Of a DNA stretch of 38,407 nucleotides, positions 7,833 through 16,994 are shown piece after piece. Each line of letters starts with the position of its first letter. Position 1 is the stretch's first letter. Both the position numbers and the translations under genes were made by a program. The stretch comes from an uncultured Elusimicrobium sp. (GTDB lineage: Bacteria > Elusimicrobiota > Elusimicrobia > Elusimicrobiales > Elusimicrobiaceae): positions 1 to 38,407 of the forward strand of contig CADBFX010000005.1 of the NCBI GenBank assembly GCA_902794125.1, read 5' to 3'. Under the pieces are notes generated by a model. The model did not search any database. It was given only the letters and a program-made list of their open reading frames with translations, and was not told the origin of the DNA.

Positions 7833-9533
7833 TTAATACTCAAAATCTACTTGATCCGGCGCAACACCTTTCGCCGCCAGTAAAGGCTCCATAATTTCTT
7901 TAAATACCGGTGCAGCTGCCGTTCCGCCAAAGGTATATTTAGACGGATTGTCCAAAATTACCAAGATGGTAAATTCCGGATGCGATACCGGCGCAAATCC
8001 ACAGAAAGAAACAACGTGGCTACGCTTGCCATAGCCGCCTTCTTTGCTTAATTTTTCCGCGGTACCTGTTTTTCCGGCTACGTTATAGCCCTTTATTTGC
8101 GCCCGTTTACCCGAACCGTTTTCTACTACGCTTTGCAGTACTTTTTTCATGGTTTGGGTAGTTTCTTCCTTTAGTACCCGCCGAATTTTCACCGGTTTAG
8201 ACAATTTTTCCGTCTTCCCGTTCGGATAGACCAACCGATCCACCAAATGCGGCTGCATCAGCGTACCGCCGTTAGCAATGGCCGAATAAGCCCCAATTAA
8301 TTGAATCGGCGTAATAGCCACGCCATAACCGTATCCCTTGGTGGCGGTGTCCACTTTAGTCCACTTGTTGTACGGCATTACACTGCCTTTAGATTCTCCG
8401 TTAAAATTCACATCCGTTTTAGAGCCGAATCCAAAGGCTTTAATATAGTAAAACAAATTTTTGGGTCCCAGTTCCAAAGCAATTTTTCCGGCCCCAATGT
8501 TAGAGGATAACTGCATAATTTCCGGAATGGATAAGAAATCTTTATCGTGTTGGTTATCTTTTACAATAACGCCTTTGGCCACTTCCCACTTGCGCCCGTC
8601 CATATCAATACTATCTGTAATACTTACCACTCCGGCATCCAACGCAGAAGCAATAGCCACCGTCTTAAATGTAGAACCCGGCTCATACGTAAACTGAAAG
8701 GCGAGGGATTGCCCGTCTTTAACCGGATATGAAGCCGCCGCTAAAATTTTGCCGCTCCACGGGTCCTGCACCAGAGCAACGCCATGTTCCGCCCCCACAT
8801 TTTCAACGGCTTTATAAAGTGCTTTTTCGGCGTAGTATTGGGCCACTTCGTCCACCGTCAAATACACATCTGCCACGGACACTTCTTCTTTGAGTTTACG
8901 GTCGTAAATCACTTCACCGCGGCGCGCGCGTTTGGCCCGTTTTTTGCTGATGTCTTGGCTGAGTTCCCGGTTAAACATTTGTTCAACGCCCGAAAGCCCC
9001 AAATTTTTAGAATTGGCCGCGCCCACCACATCCAACGCACTTTCTCCATACGGGTGAATACGCTCATATTCGGGGGTTAATTCCAACCCCTGGCCTAAAG
9101 GCGTACGCAAAATACTGGCAATTTTAATGTAGTTATCGGGCTTAATTTTTTTAGCGGCAAAGAAGAAATTACCCGATTGTTTCCATTTTTCATTGAGTTC
9201 TTTTTTGGGAATTCCCAATGTTTCGGACAGGAATGTAATCGTCTTATCTTTGTCTTTTACGTAACGTTTATTAATACCGCACGAGTGTGTACGCACCGAC
9301 TCGGCCAACACATGACCGGAAGCATCTAAAATTTTCCCACGGATACGGTCCTGCGCCAAGTAATTATAAATGGAACGCTCGGCCTTGGAGGCAAATTCTT
9401 CGTGCAGAAACGTCTGCATATAGAAAAGACGCACCAAAATAATTAACGGAGCCAACAAAATAAACATCCCCGCAATGCGCATGCGGTTTTTCAAATTAAA
9501 AACAAACGGGGATACGGGGGCTTTTCTAAGCAT
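7833..9533 (-). CDS. ftsI: Division transpeptidase FtsI (class B PBP, PBP3)
   Basis: Cross-links septal peptidoglycan in the periplasm. The 566-residue protein has one N-terminal membrane segment, a dimerisation domain with the RIRGKILDASG motif, and a transpeptidase domain with STFK (Ser287 nucleophile, Lys290), SSN (343-345) and KTG (488-490). No PASTA repeats follow. The start is the ATG ending at 9533: it precedes the basic stretch and membrane anchor, and lies 1 nt past the ftsL stop. An upstream start at 9596 would add 21 residues inside ftsL. Confidence 0.95.
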   Translation of the reverse strand: MLRKAPVSPFVFNLKNRMRIAGMFILLAPLIILVRLFYMQTFLHEEFASKAERSIYNYLAQDRIRGKILDASGHVLAESVRTHSCGINKRYVKDKDKTITFLSETLGIPKKELNEKWKQSGNFFFAAKKIKPDNYIKIASILRTPLGQGLELTPEYERIHPYGESALDVVGAANSKNLGLSGVEQMFNRELSQDISKKRAKRARRGEVIYDRKLKEEVSVADVYLTVDEVAQYYAEKALYKAVENVGAEHGVALVQDPWSGKILAAASYPVKDGQSLAFQFTYEPGSTFKTVAIASALDAGVVSITDSIDMDGRKWEVAKGVIVKDNQHDKDFLSIPEIMQLSSNIGAGKIALELGPKNLFYYIKAFGFGSKTDVNFNGESKGSVMPYNKWTKVDTATKGYGYGVAITPIQLIGAYSAIANGGTLMQPHLVDRLVYPNGKTEKLSKPVKIRRVLKEETTQTMKKVLQSVVENGSGKRAQIKGYNVAGKTGTAEKLSKEGGYGKRSHVVSFCGFAPVSHPEFTILVILDNPSKYTFGGTAAAPVFKEIMEPLLAAKGVAPDQVDFEY

Positions 9534-9534
9534 A

Positions 9535-9792
9535 TTATTCTTTTGGCAGCACGACAACGCGATGAGGCGCAATCGGAGCCATGTGTAATTTGTCACCGGC
9601 CTGTTGCAAAATAGTCTCCGGGCTGGTTAGACGTAAAATTTCTAATTTTAAGTACTGGTTACGCGCTTCTTTAATTTCCACTTCGTTTTGTAATTGGCGA
9701 ATGGTACGCCCCGAGCGGTTGATTTCCACCCGCATCCAGGCGATACCCAAACAAAATAAAAATAAGAGAAACACTCCCACAAATACGCGCAT
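9535..9792 (-). CDS. ftsL: FtsL-like division protein
   Basis: An 85-residue bitopic membrane protein: a short N-terminus, one hydrophobic helix (about residues 3-19), a leucine-zipper-like coiled coil (RTIRQLQNEVEIKEARNQ), then a short tail. Sequence is poorly conserved in this family, so the call rests on this architecture and on its exact place between rsmH and ftsI. In the family, FtsL joins FtsB and FtsQ to recruit FtsW/FtsI. Its ATG overlaps the rsmH stop by one base (TAATG). Confidence 0.82.
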   Translation of the reverse strand: MRVFVGVFLLFLFCLGIAWMRVEINRSGRTIRQLQNEVEIKEARNQYLKLEILRLTSPETILQQAGDKLHMAPIAPHRVVVLPKE

Positions 9793-10679
9793 TACAATAC
9801 CCTCTCTATTACACGCAGTTTAGCACTGCGGGCGCGGCGGTTGTGACGTACTTCTTCGTAAGACGGAGCCAAGGCATGTTTATTGATTAACTTCCATGCG
9901 CCGCTTTGCGCCATTTCTTTAAATTTGTTTTTTACCAATCTGTCTTCTAGTGAGTGGAAAGTTAACACCGCGGCCCGTCCGCCGGGTTTAACGATCTGCG
10001 CCAACACCGAAAGCACTTGTGCCACATTATCCAGCTCTGCGTTGCACGCAATGCGAAGAGCCTGGAAGGTTTGGGTGGCCGGATGATTTTTTCCGTAACG
10101 CGGGCACACGCTTTCCACTACTTTTTTTAATTGTTCGGTCGTTTCAAAAGGAGTTTCCTTACGAGCCCGCATAATAGCAAGGGCAATTTTAGTGGCATTT
10201 TTTTCTTCGCCGTAATCTGTCAAGATGCGTTCCAATTCCTGCAACGGCCAGGTGTTTACAACTACCGCTGCACTTACCGGATTGGCCCTGTCAAAACGCA
10301 TGTCCAGCGGCCCATTGTGCAAAATGCTAAACCCACGGTCCGGGTTATCCAGTTGGTAAGAACTTAACCCTAAATCAAATAATGCGCCGTCCGCCCCATT
10401 TATTCCTAATTCTTTTAATTTTTCCGGAGCGTGCGTATATCCGGCATGAAATGCTTGAAGCCGTTTATCCGCCGTCCGTTCTTGGGCAATAGCCAAAGCT
10501 TCTTCGTCTTTATCAAACCCTAAAATACAAGCATCATCGGCAAGGCGCGTTAAAAAGTAGCGTGTGTGTCCGCCCAACCCCAGCGTACCGTCCACATATA
10601 CGCCATGCGGATTGGTAAGCAGTAAATCCGCTATTTCCGGAGCCATAATCGGGATATGCGTCCAGACGGGCTGTGTCAT
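9792..10679 (-). CDS. rsmH: 16S rRNA (cytosine1402-N4)-methyltransferase RsmH
   Basis: Methylates N4 of C1402 in the 16S rRNA decoding centre, using SAM. The 295-residue protein has the SAM-binding DGTLGLGGHT near residue 32, DGALFDLGLSSYQLD near 96, and the C-terminal LTFHSLEDRLVKN. It is the standard leading gene of dcw clusters after mraZ, but here mraZ is absent and a metallopeptidase gene takes that place, overlapping by ATGA. A GGAGGG site precedes the start. Confidence 0.96.
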   Translation of the reverse strand: MTQPVWTHIPIMAPEIADLLLTNPHGVYVDGTLGLGGHTRYFLTRLADDACILGFDKDEEALAIAQERTADKRLQAFHAGYTHAPEKLKELGINGADGALFDLGLSSYQLDNPDRGFSILHNGPLDMRFDRANPVSAAVVVNTWPLQELERILTDYGEEKNATKIALAIMRARKETPFETTEQLKKVVESVCPRYGKNHPATQTFQALRIACNAELDNVAQVLSVLAQIVKPGGRAAVLTFHSLEDRLVKNKFKEMAQSGAWKLINKHALAPSYEEVRHNRRARSAKLRVIERVL

Positions 10680-11995
10680 CGAGACCCTCCGTATAACGTG
10701 TTTGTAGGCACCATTTGCAATTTATTAATTTGCGTTTTTTGCGGAGCCGGTTTTGGAGCCGGTTTCTGCGCTGGACGCGGAGCCGGAGCAGGCTTAGCCG
10801 TCGGCGTGACAGGAGCCGTAGAGGCAGACGCGGGTTGCGCTACCACGGGTGCCAGCGTTTGAGGTTGAGCCGCTGCCTGTGGCTGAGTTTTTTGATAGGC
10901 TTTTTGTAAATCGTGCAGCCACACGTTTTCAAGCGCGCTTACTTTGTTAAACGGCATCCCGTATGCACGGTACAGTGCTTGGTGAATCGGTGTATTATTT
11001 TTAAGTTCGGTACAGAATTTATAAAACTCATCGCGGTTGCGGCGATTGAGTAAATAATCTACCACGCTATAAGCCTGCGTGTACCATAATTCTGCTTGAG
11101 CCGAATCATACTTGCTTAAATCTTCCGTGGCGGTCATTTCCTCCAGCGGAATAATTTGACCGCTCAAAATACGCCGCAGGCTATGGTCAATCCACGCCGG
11201 TTTTTGTTTACTGGCATAAATTTGCATATATACTGCCATCCCTTCGGACAGCCACAGCGGCGAAATTGTGGGCAAGAAATATCCGTCGAAATACAGGTGG
11301 GTCAATTCATGCACGGAAAGAGCATAAAAACTGTTCCCCTCTATTACGTACATCGTGTCGGACTTTAAATCGGACGCGGCCCCTGACCACGGCGGCAGTT
11401 TGGTAAAATCGTGATACGTTTCTTTTTCGCCAAATAACATTACCAAAATTTTGCCGGGTTTCATCACCACCGTAAAAGGTGTTAAATCCAGCATTAAATT
11501 ACCGTGAATCGTGTCCAATACCGTTTTTAAATTTGCTGAAACGGGATTTTTTTCCCGGTAGATTAAGTAATTAAACGTATCGGCCGTTAAAAACCCGGGC
11601 GGCGGCGGAGACCAGCGAATTTTGTGAACTGCATCCGGCGCCCGAACTACTTGAGTAGGGAAATCAGTAATATGATCGTTTTCCGGTCCGGCCAAGGCCA
11701 CATTTTCCAACGTGGAAAGCATACTATTAAAAGCTTTTTCATCTTCGGAAGAATAGGGTTGTGCCGTAGCGGCAGCCGGCGGAGGAGGAACGCTTATATC
11801 CGGGCGCAATTCTTCAGCCCGGCCCCGCGGGTTTTGGTTATTCGCAGCACCCGGTTGTCCGGAAAAACGGGGTTTTTCCGAAAACAGGGCATGCACCATG
11901 TCTCCCAGCTCCCAGGCGCCCGCCTGGTGCGCCGCGATAAACAGTGCGCCTACAATCATCACTAGTAAAATGGACCAAACAAACCCTTTTCTCAT
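10676..11995 (-). CDS. Membrane-anchored HExxH metallopeptidase (peptidase MA-like)
   Basis: A 439-residue protein with an N-terminal signal anchor (about residues 5-24), so the body lies outside the cytoplasm. HELTH at 229-233 followed by WLSEGMAVY (Glu251) gives a full gluzincin zinc site: two His, a catalytic Glu and a downstream Glu ligand, like peptidase MA-family proteins. The C-terminus (about 375-439) is rich in Pro, Ala, Gln and Lys and is probably a disordered, wall-spanning or binding tail. It sits between rsmG and rsmH in the envelope operon, with a 4-bp overlap onto rsmH. Substrate is unknown; a role in division or murein protein turnover is only suggested by context. Confidence 0.8.
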   Translation of the reverse strand: MRKGFVWSILLVMIVGALFIAAHQAGAWELGDMVHALFSEKPRFSGQPGAANNQNPRGRAEELRPDISVPPPPAAATAQPYSSEDEKAFNSMLSTLENVALAGPENDHITDFPTQVVRAPDAVHKIRWSPPPPGFLTADTFNYLIYREKNPVSANLKTVLDTIHGNLMLDLTPFTVVMKPGKILVMLFGEKETYHDFTKLPPWSGAASDLKSDTMYVIEGNSFYALSVHELTHLYFDGYFLPTISPLWLSEGMAVYMQIYASKQKPAWIDHSLRRILSGQIIPLEEMTATEDLSKYDSAQAELWYTQAYSVVDYLLNRRNRDEFYKFCTELKNNTPIHQALYRAYGMPFNKVSALENVWLHDLQKAYQKTQPQAAAQPQTLAPVVAQPASASTAPVTPTAKPAPAPRPAQKPAPKPAPQKTQINKLQMVPTNTLYGGSR

Positions 11996-11997
11996 TT

Positions 11998-12639
11998 TTA
12001 TTTCTCAAAAATGGCTAAATACCGCTCCCGTGTTTCTGCGGGGAGAGTGTATGGTAATAATTGTACCATTTTTCCGTCGGTATTCTGCCCCTCTTTTTGC
12101 GTTAGTTGGGGTGGCTGGCCTTGATACGCCATAAACGCCCCCTCCGCCTTGGTAATTTGTAAACAAAGCGGTAAAATATCGGCCAGTTGCCCCATGGCAC
12201 GTTCCGTCACAAAATCGGTTTGTTCTAAAACGTGTTGCCCAAGCCGCGCATTTTTAACGCGTGCGTTTTTAATGCCAAGCGTTAAAATGACCCAATTCAT
12301 AAAAGCACATCTTTTTTCAATACTTTCCACCAGCGTCACTCGCGCTTGTGGCAGTGCAATGGCCAGTGTCAACCCAATATATCCGGCTCCCGCTCCGGCA
12401 TCCGTAACGGAAAAGGCGGCTAAATTTTTTGTCTGCGCTAATTGAGCCAAACACGCCGCCCCTTGTAAACCGTCACAAATATGGCGCGACAATACTTCTT
12501 GTAAATTGGCGGCACTTGTTAAATTTAAAAAATCCTTTTTCTGCCACACCGTTTGTGCATAGCGCACTAACAGTTCTGCTTGCGCCAACGAAAGCGGTAG
12601 CGAAATACTACCGGCAAATTTAACGAGGCTTTGCGGCAT
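11998..12639 (-). CDS. rsmG: 16S rRNA (guanine527-N7)-methyltransferase RsmG
   Basis: Methylates N7 of G527 in 16S rRNA. The 213-residue Rossmann-fold protein has the SAM motif DAGAGAGYIGLTLAI, then VTLVESIEKRCAFMNW, both typical of RsmG (GidB). A TAGGAGG site precedes the start, and the gene overlaps the 3' end of mnmG by 20 bp. The mnmG-rsmG order is widely conserved. Confidence 0.94.
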   Translation of the reverse strand: MPQSLVKFAGSISLPLSLAQAELLVRYAQTVWQKKDFLNLTSAANLQEVLSRHICDGLQGAACLAQLAQTKNLAAFSVTDAGAGAGYIGLTLAIALPQARVTLVESIEKRCAFMNWVILTLGIKNARVKNARLGQHVLEQTDFVTERAMGQLADILPLCLQITKAEGAFMAYQGQPPQLTQKEGQNTDGKMVQLLPYTLPAETRERYLAIFEK

Positions 12640-14410
12640 TTTTAAGCCTCCTAAACCGTTCTATATGAACGGCTAACAATTGAATATCCGACGGAGTTAC
12701 CCCCGGAATACGGCTGGCCTGCCCCAACGTTTGCGGTTTAACTTCGCGCAATTTTTGGGCACTTTCAAACAGTAGCCCCCGCACAGAAGAAGCATCAAAC
12801 CCTTCTGGGATTTTGATAGCATCTACTTCGGCTAATTTTTCCGCATCTTTTTTATTGCGCTCGTAGTATCCGGCATATTTTAAATGGATATCCGCATAAT
12901 TGCGCGCCTTCTCTAAACTCCACGGGAATAAACCCGCAGGTTCCGCAATTTCTTTGCCCGGATGTTCCACTAATTCTCTTGTAAGGGCTTGATATTTTTC
13001 AAACGGTTCTTTGTACTGTTCGTCCACCAACCCCAAGCGTAACCCGTGAGGCAGTAAACGCAAATCGGCATTATCATTGCGCAACAAAATACGATATTCG
13101 GCGCGGGACGTAAACATCCGGTACGGCTCGTTGACGCCTTTGGTTACCAAATCATCAATAAGTACGCCAATATACGCTTCGTCGCGGCGTAAAACAAAAG
13201 GTTCTTTCCCTTGTGTTTTAAGAGCTGCGTTAATACCGGCCATTAACCCTTGCCCGCCGGCTTCTTCATAACCCGTCGTACCGTTAATTTGCCCCCCCAT
13301 AAAAAGGCCGGGCACAATTTTGCTTTCCAAATGAGGATACAGATCCATCGGGTTGGAGCAGTCGTACTCAATAGCGTAACCGGGGCGGGTGATGGTGGCA
13401 TTTTCCATACCGGGCACGGACGCAATAAGCGCGCGTTGCACGTCTTCGGGCATGCTGGTAGAAAAACCTTGGATATAATACTCCTCGGTATGTGCGCCTT
13501 CCGGCTCCAAGAAAAGCGGGTGGCTGGTCACTTCCGGAAATTTTTTAATTTTATCTTCTACCGACGGACAATAACGCGGGCCTAAACTATGGATATTGCC
13601 GCTATACATGGCCGAGCGTTGAAAATTCTCGCGCAGAATTTTATCGGTAGCCAAGGTGGTACGGGTGATATAACAACTCATAAATTTCCGCTTTTGTTGT
13701 TCTTTCACATCCGTAAAATGAGAAATGGGCTGCAACGGATTATCCGACGGTTGCAAACGAAATTTAGAAAAATCTAATCCGCGTGCATTGATGCGCATGG
13801 GCGTACCGGTTTTAAAACGCATGAGATGCAAACCCAACTCCCCACGCATATTTTTAGAGAGTTCATCTGACGGCATATCGTTATAACGTCCACCGCGAAA
13901 CATCTCCGTACCGATATGAATAGTTCCGGCTAAAAATGTACCTGTCGTTAATACAACGGTCTTTGTACGGTAAAACGTATTACGAAGGGTTAGCACGCCG
14001 TCAACGCCGTTATCCGAAGTAGATATGCGTACGGCTTCATCTTGCATGATATCTAAATTCGGTTGCAGTTCCAGCAAATGCTTAAACGTAAATTGATAGA
14101 CTTTTTTATCGCATTGTACACGGGGAGAATGAACGGCCGGGCCTTTGCCGGTGTTGAGCATGTGATAATGCAGCGCAGCGTGGTCAGTCACGCGGCCCAT
14201 GGCACCGCCCAACGCATCAATTTCCCGCACGATTTGGCCCTTGGCAATACCACCGATAGAAGGATTACACGACATCTGCGCAATGGTATCCAAACTTTGG
14301 GTCAGCAAAAGCGTTTTGGCCCCCAGTTTGGCACTGGCCAAAGCCGCTTCGCACCCGGCGTGCCCGCCACCAATTACAATTACATCGTATTTTGTATCAC
14401 ACACAAACAT
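12620..14410 (-). CDS. mnmG: tRNA uridine 5-carboxymethylaminomethyl modification enzyme MnmG
   Basis: FAD-dependent subunit that, with MnmE, modifies the wobble uridine (U34) of several tRNAs. The 596-residue product begins MFVCDTKYDVIVIGGGHAG, placing the dinucleotide-binding GGGHAG at the N-terminus. The family signature segments MSCNPSIGGIAKG, KTGTPMRI and GQINGTTGYEEAGGQG all follow. I choose the ATG ending at 14410, 2 nt past the mnmE stop; a start at 14428 would add six residues within mnmE and has no ribosome site either. Confidence 0.96.
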   Translation of the reverse strand: MFVCDTKYDVIVIGGGHAGCEAALASAKLGAKTLLLTQSLDTIAQMSCNPSIGGIAKGQIVREIDALGGAMGRVTDHAALHYHMLNTGKGPAVHSPRVQCDKKVYQFTFKHLLELQPNLDIMQDEAVRISTSDNGVDGVLTLRNTFYRTKTVVLTTGTFLAGTIHIGTEMFRGGRYNDMPSDELSKNMRGELGLHLMRFKTGTPMRINARGLDFSKFRLQPSDNPLQPISHFTDVKEQQKRKFMSCYITRTTLATDKILRENFQRSAMYSGNIHSLGPRYCPSVEDKIKKFPEVTSHPLFLEPEGAHTEEYYIQGFSTSMPEDVQRALIASVPGMENATITRPGYAIEYDCSNPMDLYPHLESKIVPGLFMGGQINGTTGYEEAGGQGLMAGINAALKTQGKEPFVLRRDEAYIGVLIDDLVTKGVNEPYRMFTSRAEYRILLRNDNADLRLLPHGLRLGLVDEQYKEPFEKYQALTRELVEHPGKEIAEPAGLFPWSLEKARNYADIHLKYAGYYERNKKDAEKLAEVDAIKIPEGFDASSVRGLLFESAQKLREVKPQTLGQASRIPGVTPSDIQLLAVHIERFRRLKNAAKPR

Positions 14411-14412
14411 AT

Positions 14413-15753
14413 TTATTTTCCCATGCAAAAAGTAGAAAAGATAACCCCGAGTACATCATCCGGGGTGACTTCTCCGATTAAATCTTTTAAATGTGTTAAC
14501 GCCGCACGGATATGCTCGGCATAAATTTCCCCGCCCCGCGCCGCTGATAATTGAATCAAGGCGGCTTCTAATTCGGTCTGCGCACGCAAAAGTGCTTCGT
14601 AATGGCGCAAATTGGAAATCATCAGTCCGTCACCGGTGGCAGCTTGAGCGGTATCCGCCGTTAAAAATTGTTTTAATTTATCAATGCCTTCGCCCGTTTT
14701 GCACGAAGTAGCCAACACTTGTTTAGCATCCGGCAACGGACAAGCTCGTTGAGCGCGGTCTATTTTGTTTTGCACCACTACCGCCCGTTTATTTTGGGCT
14801 TGTACGTCCGCCCACAATTGCTTTTCTTCTTCACTTAACGGCCGGCTGACGTCCAACACAAGCACAATAATATCCGCTTCTTTCATGGCGCGTAAACTGC
14901 GGCGCATACCTTCCTGCTCGGCCGGATCCAGGGCGTGGGCACGAATACCGGCTGTATCGGTTAAAATAATTTTCTGCCCATCAATTTCAAGCGTTTCTTC
15001 CACCGTGTCACGCGTGGTACCGCAAGCATCCGTCACAATCGCCCGGTCAAACCCGACAAGAGCATTTAACAAACTGGATTTTCCGCTATTAGGTGCCCCT
15101 ACTAAGGCAATTTTTATTCCTTCTTTAATAAATTTACCGATGGAAAAGGTATCTGCTAATGTTTGAATCTGCGTTAAAACGGCCGTAATTTCCCCGCGGA
15201 TAAAATCTTCGGACAAAGGCGTCATTTCTTCGTCAACATCATCTAAGCGCACTTCTATTTGCGCCAGTAAAGAGGTTAATTTTTCTTTTAATTCGTTCAG
15301 CCGCGTGCTCAATTTCCCGCCTAAAGAATCCATGGCCAGTTTATGAGACGCTTTATTGCCGGAAGCAATTAAGTCACACAAACCTTGCGCTTCCACCAAG
15401 TCCATTTTCCCGTTTAAAAATGCCCGCTGGCTAAACTCCCCCCGCTTGGCAGGCACAGCCCCCAAAGTACATAAAATTTCCAATAGGCGGCCTTTGATGT
15501 AAGGGGAAGCATGTAATGCAAATTCCACCACGTCCTCACCGGTAAACGAATGAGGGGCTTGGAAATAAGTGACCAATGCTTTATCCAACACTTCTTTTCC
15601 ATCGTAGAGTGTACAAAAAGTTTGGTGCCGCGGCTCAAACGAAGATTTCCCCGAAACACGCTGCAAAATGGATAAAGCATCCGGACCGGACAGACGCACT
15701 AAAGCAACTGCACCGCCATTTCCCGTAGCCAAAGCACAAATGGTAGTTTGCAT
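14413..15753 (-). CDS. mnmE: tRNA modification GTPase MnmE
   Basis: Partner of MnmG in U34 modification. The 446-residue protein has the N-terminal formyl-tetrahydrofolate-binding domain (MQTTICALATG at the start), a central G domain with P-loop GAPNSGKS, DTAGIR and NKID, and the C-terminal FCMGK that matches the family's catalytic C-[ILM]-GK ending. The chosen ATG has no Shine-Dalgarno sequence, but a TAAAAT box lies 8 nt upstream, pointing to a leaderless message. A TTG 18 nt further up would overlap that -10 box. It leads the run of eleven genes down to murG. Confidence 0.95.
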   Translation of the reverse strand: MQTTICALATGNGGAVALVRLSGPDALSILQRVSGKSSFEPRHQTFCTLYDGKEVLDKALVTYFQAPHSFTGEDVVEFALHASPYIKGRLLEILCTLGAVPAKRGEFSQRAFLNGKMDLVEAQGLCDLIASGNKASHKLAMDSLGGKLSTRLNELKEKLTSLLAQIEVRLDDVDEEMTPLSEDFIRGEITAVLTQIQTLADTFSIGKFIKEGIKIALVGAPNSGKSSLLNALVGFDRAIVTDACGTTRDTVEETLEIDGQKIILTDTAGIRAHALDPAEQEGMRRSLRAMKEADIIVLVLDVSRPLSEEEKQLWADVQAQNKRAVVVQNKIDRAQRACPLPDAKQVLATSCKTGEGIDKLKQFLTADTAQAATGDGLMISNLRHYEALLRAQTELEAALIQLSAARGGEIYAEHIRAALTHLKDLIGEVTPDDVLGVIFSTFCMGK

Positions 15754-15761
15754 ATATGTAT

Positions 15762-15767
15762 ATTTTA
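15762..15767 (-). promoter_or_regulatory. -10 box for mnmE, predicting a leaderless mRNA
   Basis: TAAAAT on the minus strand (in context TTGATAAAATATAC), 8 nt before the ATG ending at 15753. No -35 matches well and no ribosome site exists between box and start codon. Confidence 0.45.
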
Positions 15768-15816
15768 TCAATTTTAAGGGGATTTTTGATAGTTTTTATG
15801 TCTATTTTTTACGACG

Positions 15817-15853
15817 AAAAAAGCCCCCGTCTGCTAATGCAGGCAGGGGCTTT
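15817..15853 (-). terminator. Intrinsic terminator after jag
   Basis: On the minus strand, AAAGCCCCTGCCTGC pairs with GCAGACGGGGGC across a short ATTA loop and is followed by six T. The stem is about 13 bp with one mismatch. It separates the rpmH-jag operon from the mnmE operon. Confidence 0.85.
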
Positions 15854-15867
15854 GCTATAAGGAGGTT

Positions 15868-16983
15868 TTATTTACTGGCCGTATCTTGGTCAAACAACGG
15901 GCCAACAGGCGTTTCTACCGACGGAGCAGTTTCCTGCACCGGGGCCGTTTGTTCCACCGTAACGGTTTTGGTAACGCTTACCGTTTGGGCAGCTGTTTCC
16001 ACCTGTTCGGTAACGGTTACCTGAGTTTCTACTACTGCGGACGTTTCCGGCGCAGGCGTAATATCTTCCCCAATCACACCCGGTACAAAATCAGCCGGGG
16101 CTTGGTTAGCTTGTAAAGCAGCAACGGCTTTTTCGGTCGGGCGGAAAGTTACTTTGCGCCATTTCCCTTCCCCTTCCGAAGCGGTCGTTACAAATTCGTT
16201 ACCTTCTACGGCGCGGTGAATATAGCGGCGAAGTTGCGCGCTCATCGGGCGGAAGCGGAACACGCTGTGTCCGTTTTTGATAAGGGAAATGCCTTTTTCA
16301 ATTTCCGCATCAATTTTATCTTCCGCTTTGCGCCAATAGTTTTGCGTATCCGTAATGACAGAAATCGGTTTATCAAAATGGCGGCTTAAAGCCAAGGTGC
16401 ATAAATATTGGATAGCTTCCAAGGTTTTGCCTTCTTTACCAATTACAATGGCCGGATGATCGCAATCAAACGTGAGCAAGATCCGTTGTTGTTTTTCGTC
16501 CCACCACACATTTAAATTTTCCACTTTCACGCCCATATGTGTAAGCACTTGTTCTAAATATTCTTTGGCTTCTTGCATGGGGGCTTTTAAATTTTCCGGA
16601 ATTACGGCATTGCGAATGGCGTCGCAAGGCAACAATTGAGGTTCATTGGCTTTCGGTGTTTTTTCGCGTACTTCTCCCGCAGAATCACTGCGGCGGGAGC
16701 GGCGGTTGGTGCGGGCCAAACTGCGGCCGTTACGGCCACCGCGGCGGTTGGATTTGCGTTTCGGAACGTCCATATAAATTTGGGCGTCTAAATCGGCCGT
16801 GCTCCAGCGTTTGGGACGAAGTTCCACCACTGCCGGGCGAGAACCAATACCTAAAAAGCCTTTTTTGGCAGATTCAATGACCGTTACTTCTACTTGGTCC
16901 CGTCTTAAACCTAATTCTTTTAAGCCCTTGGCGATTGCCTCGGATACTTCTTTTCCTTCTACTCTAATTTTGCTGCGTGACAT
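15868..16983 (-). CDS. jag: RNA-binding protein Jag/KhpB (SpoIIIJ-associated)
   Basis: A 371-residue cytoplasmic RNA-binding protein with three parts typical of the family: Jag-N (about 1-57, with KKGFLGIG), a KH domain holding AIVIGKEGKTLEAIQYL (about 178-194), and an R3H domain with RRYIH (R-x3-H) and VTTASEGEGKWRKV. Between Jag-N and KH lies a basic Arg-rich linker (SNRRGGRNGR). The C-terminal tail of about 60 residues is low-complexity Thr/Val/Glu and unusual. It follows yidC by 11 nt, the conserved arrangement. In other bacteria it links RNA binding with envelope growth. Confidence 0.93.
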   Translation of the reverse strand: MSRSKIRVEGKEVSEAIAKGLKELGLRRDQVEVTVIESAKKGFLGIGSRPAVVELRPKRWSTADLDAQIYMDVPKRKSNRRGGRNGRSLARTNRRSRRSDSAGEVREKTPKANEPQLLPCDAIRNAVIPENLKAPMQEAKEYLEQVLTHMGVKVENLNVWWDEKQQRILLTFDCDHPAIVIGKEGKTLEAIQYLCTLALSRHFDKPISVITDTQNYWRKAEDKIDAEIEKGISLIKNGHSVFRFRPMSAQLRRYIHRAVEGNEFVTTASEGEGKWRKVTFRPTEKAVAALQANQAPADFVPGVIGEDITPAPETSAVVETQVTVTEQVETAAQTVSVTKTVTVEQTAPVQETAPSVETPVGPLFDQDTASK

Positions 16984-16994
16984 AAAAACTCTCC

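Noticed and set aside
9534..9596. Earlier ftsI start giving 21 extra residues
   Set aside because: It lies inside ftsL and places unlikely residues before the conserved basic anchor.
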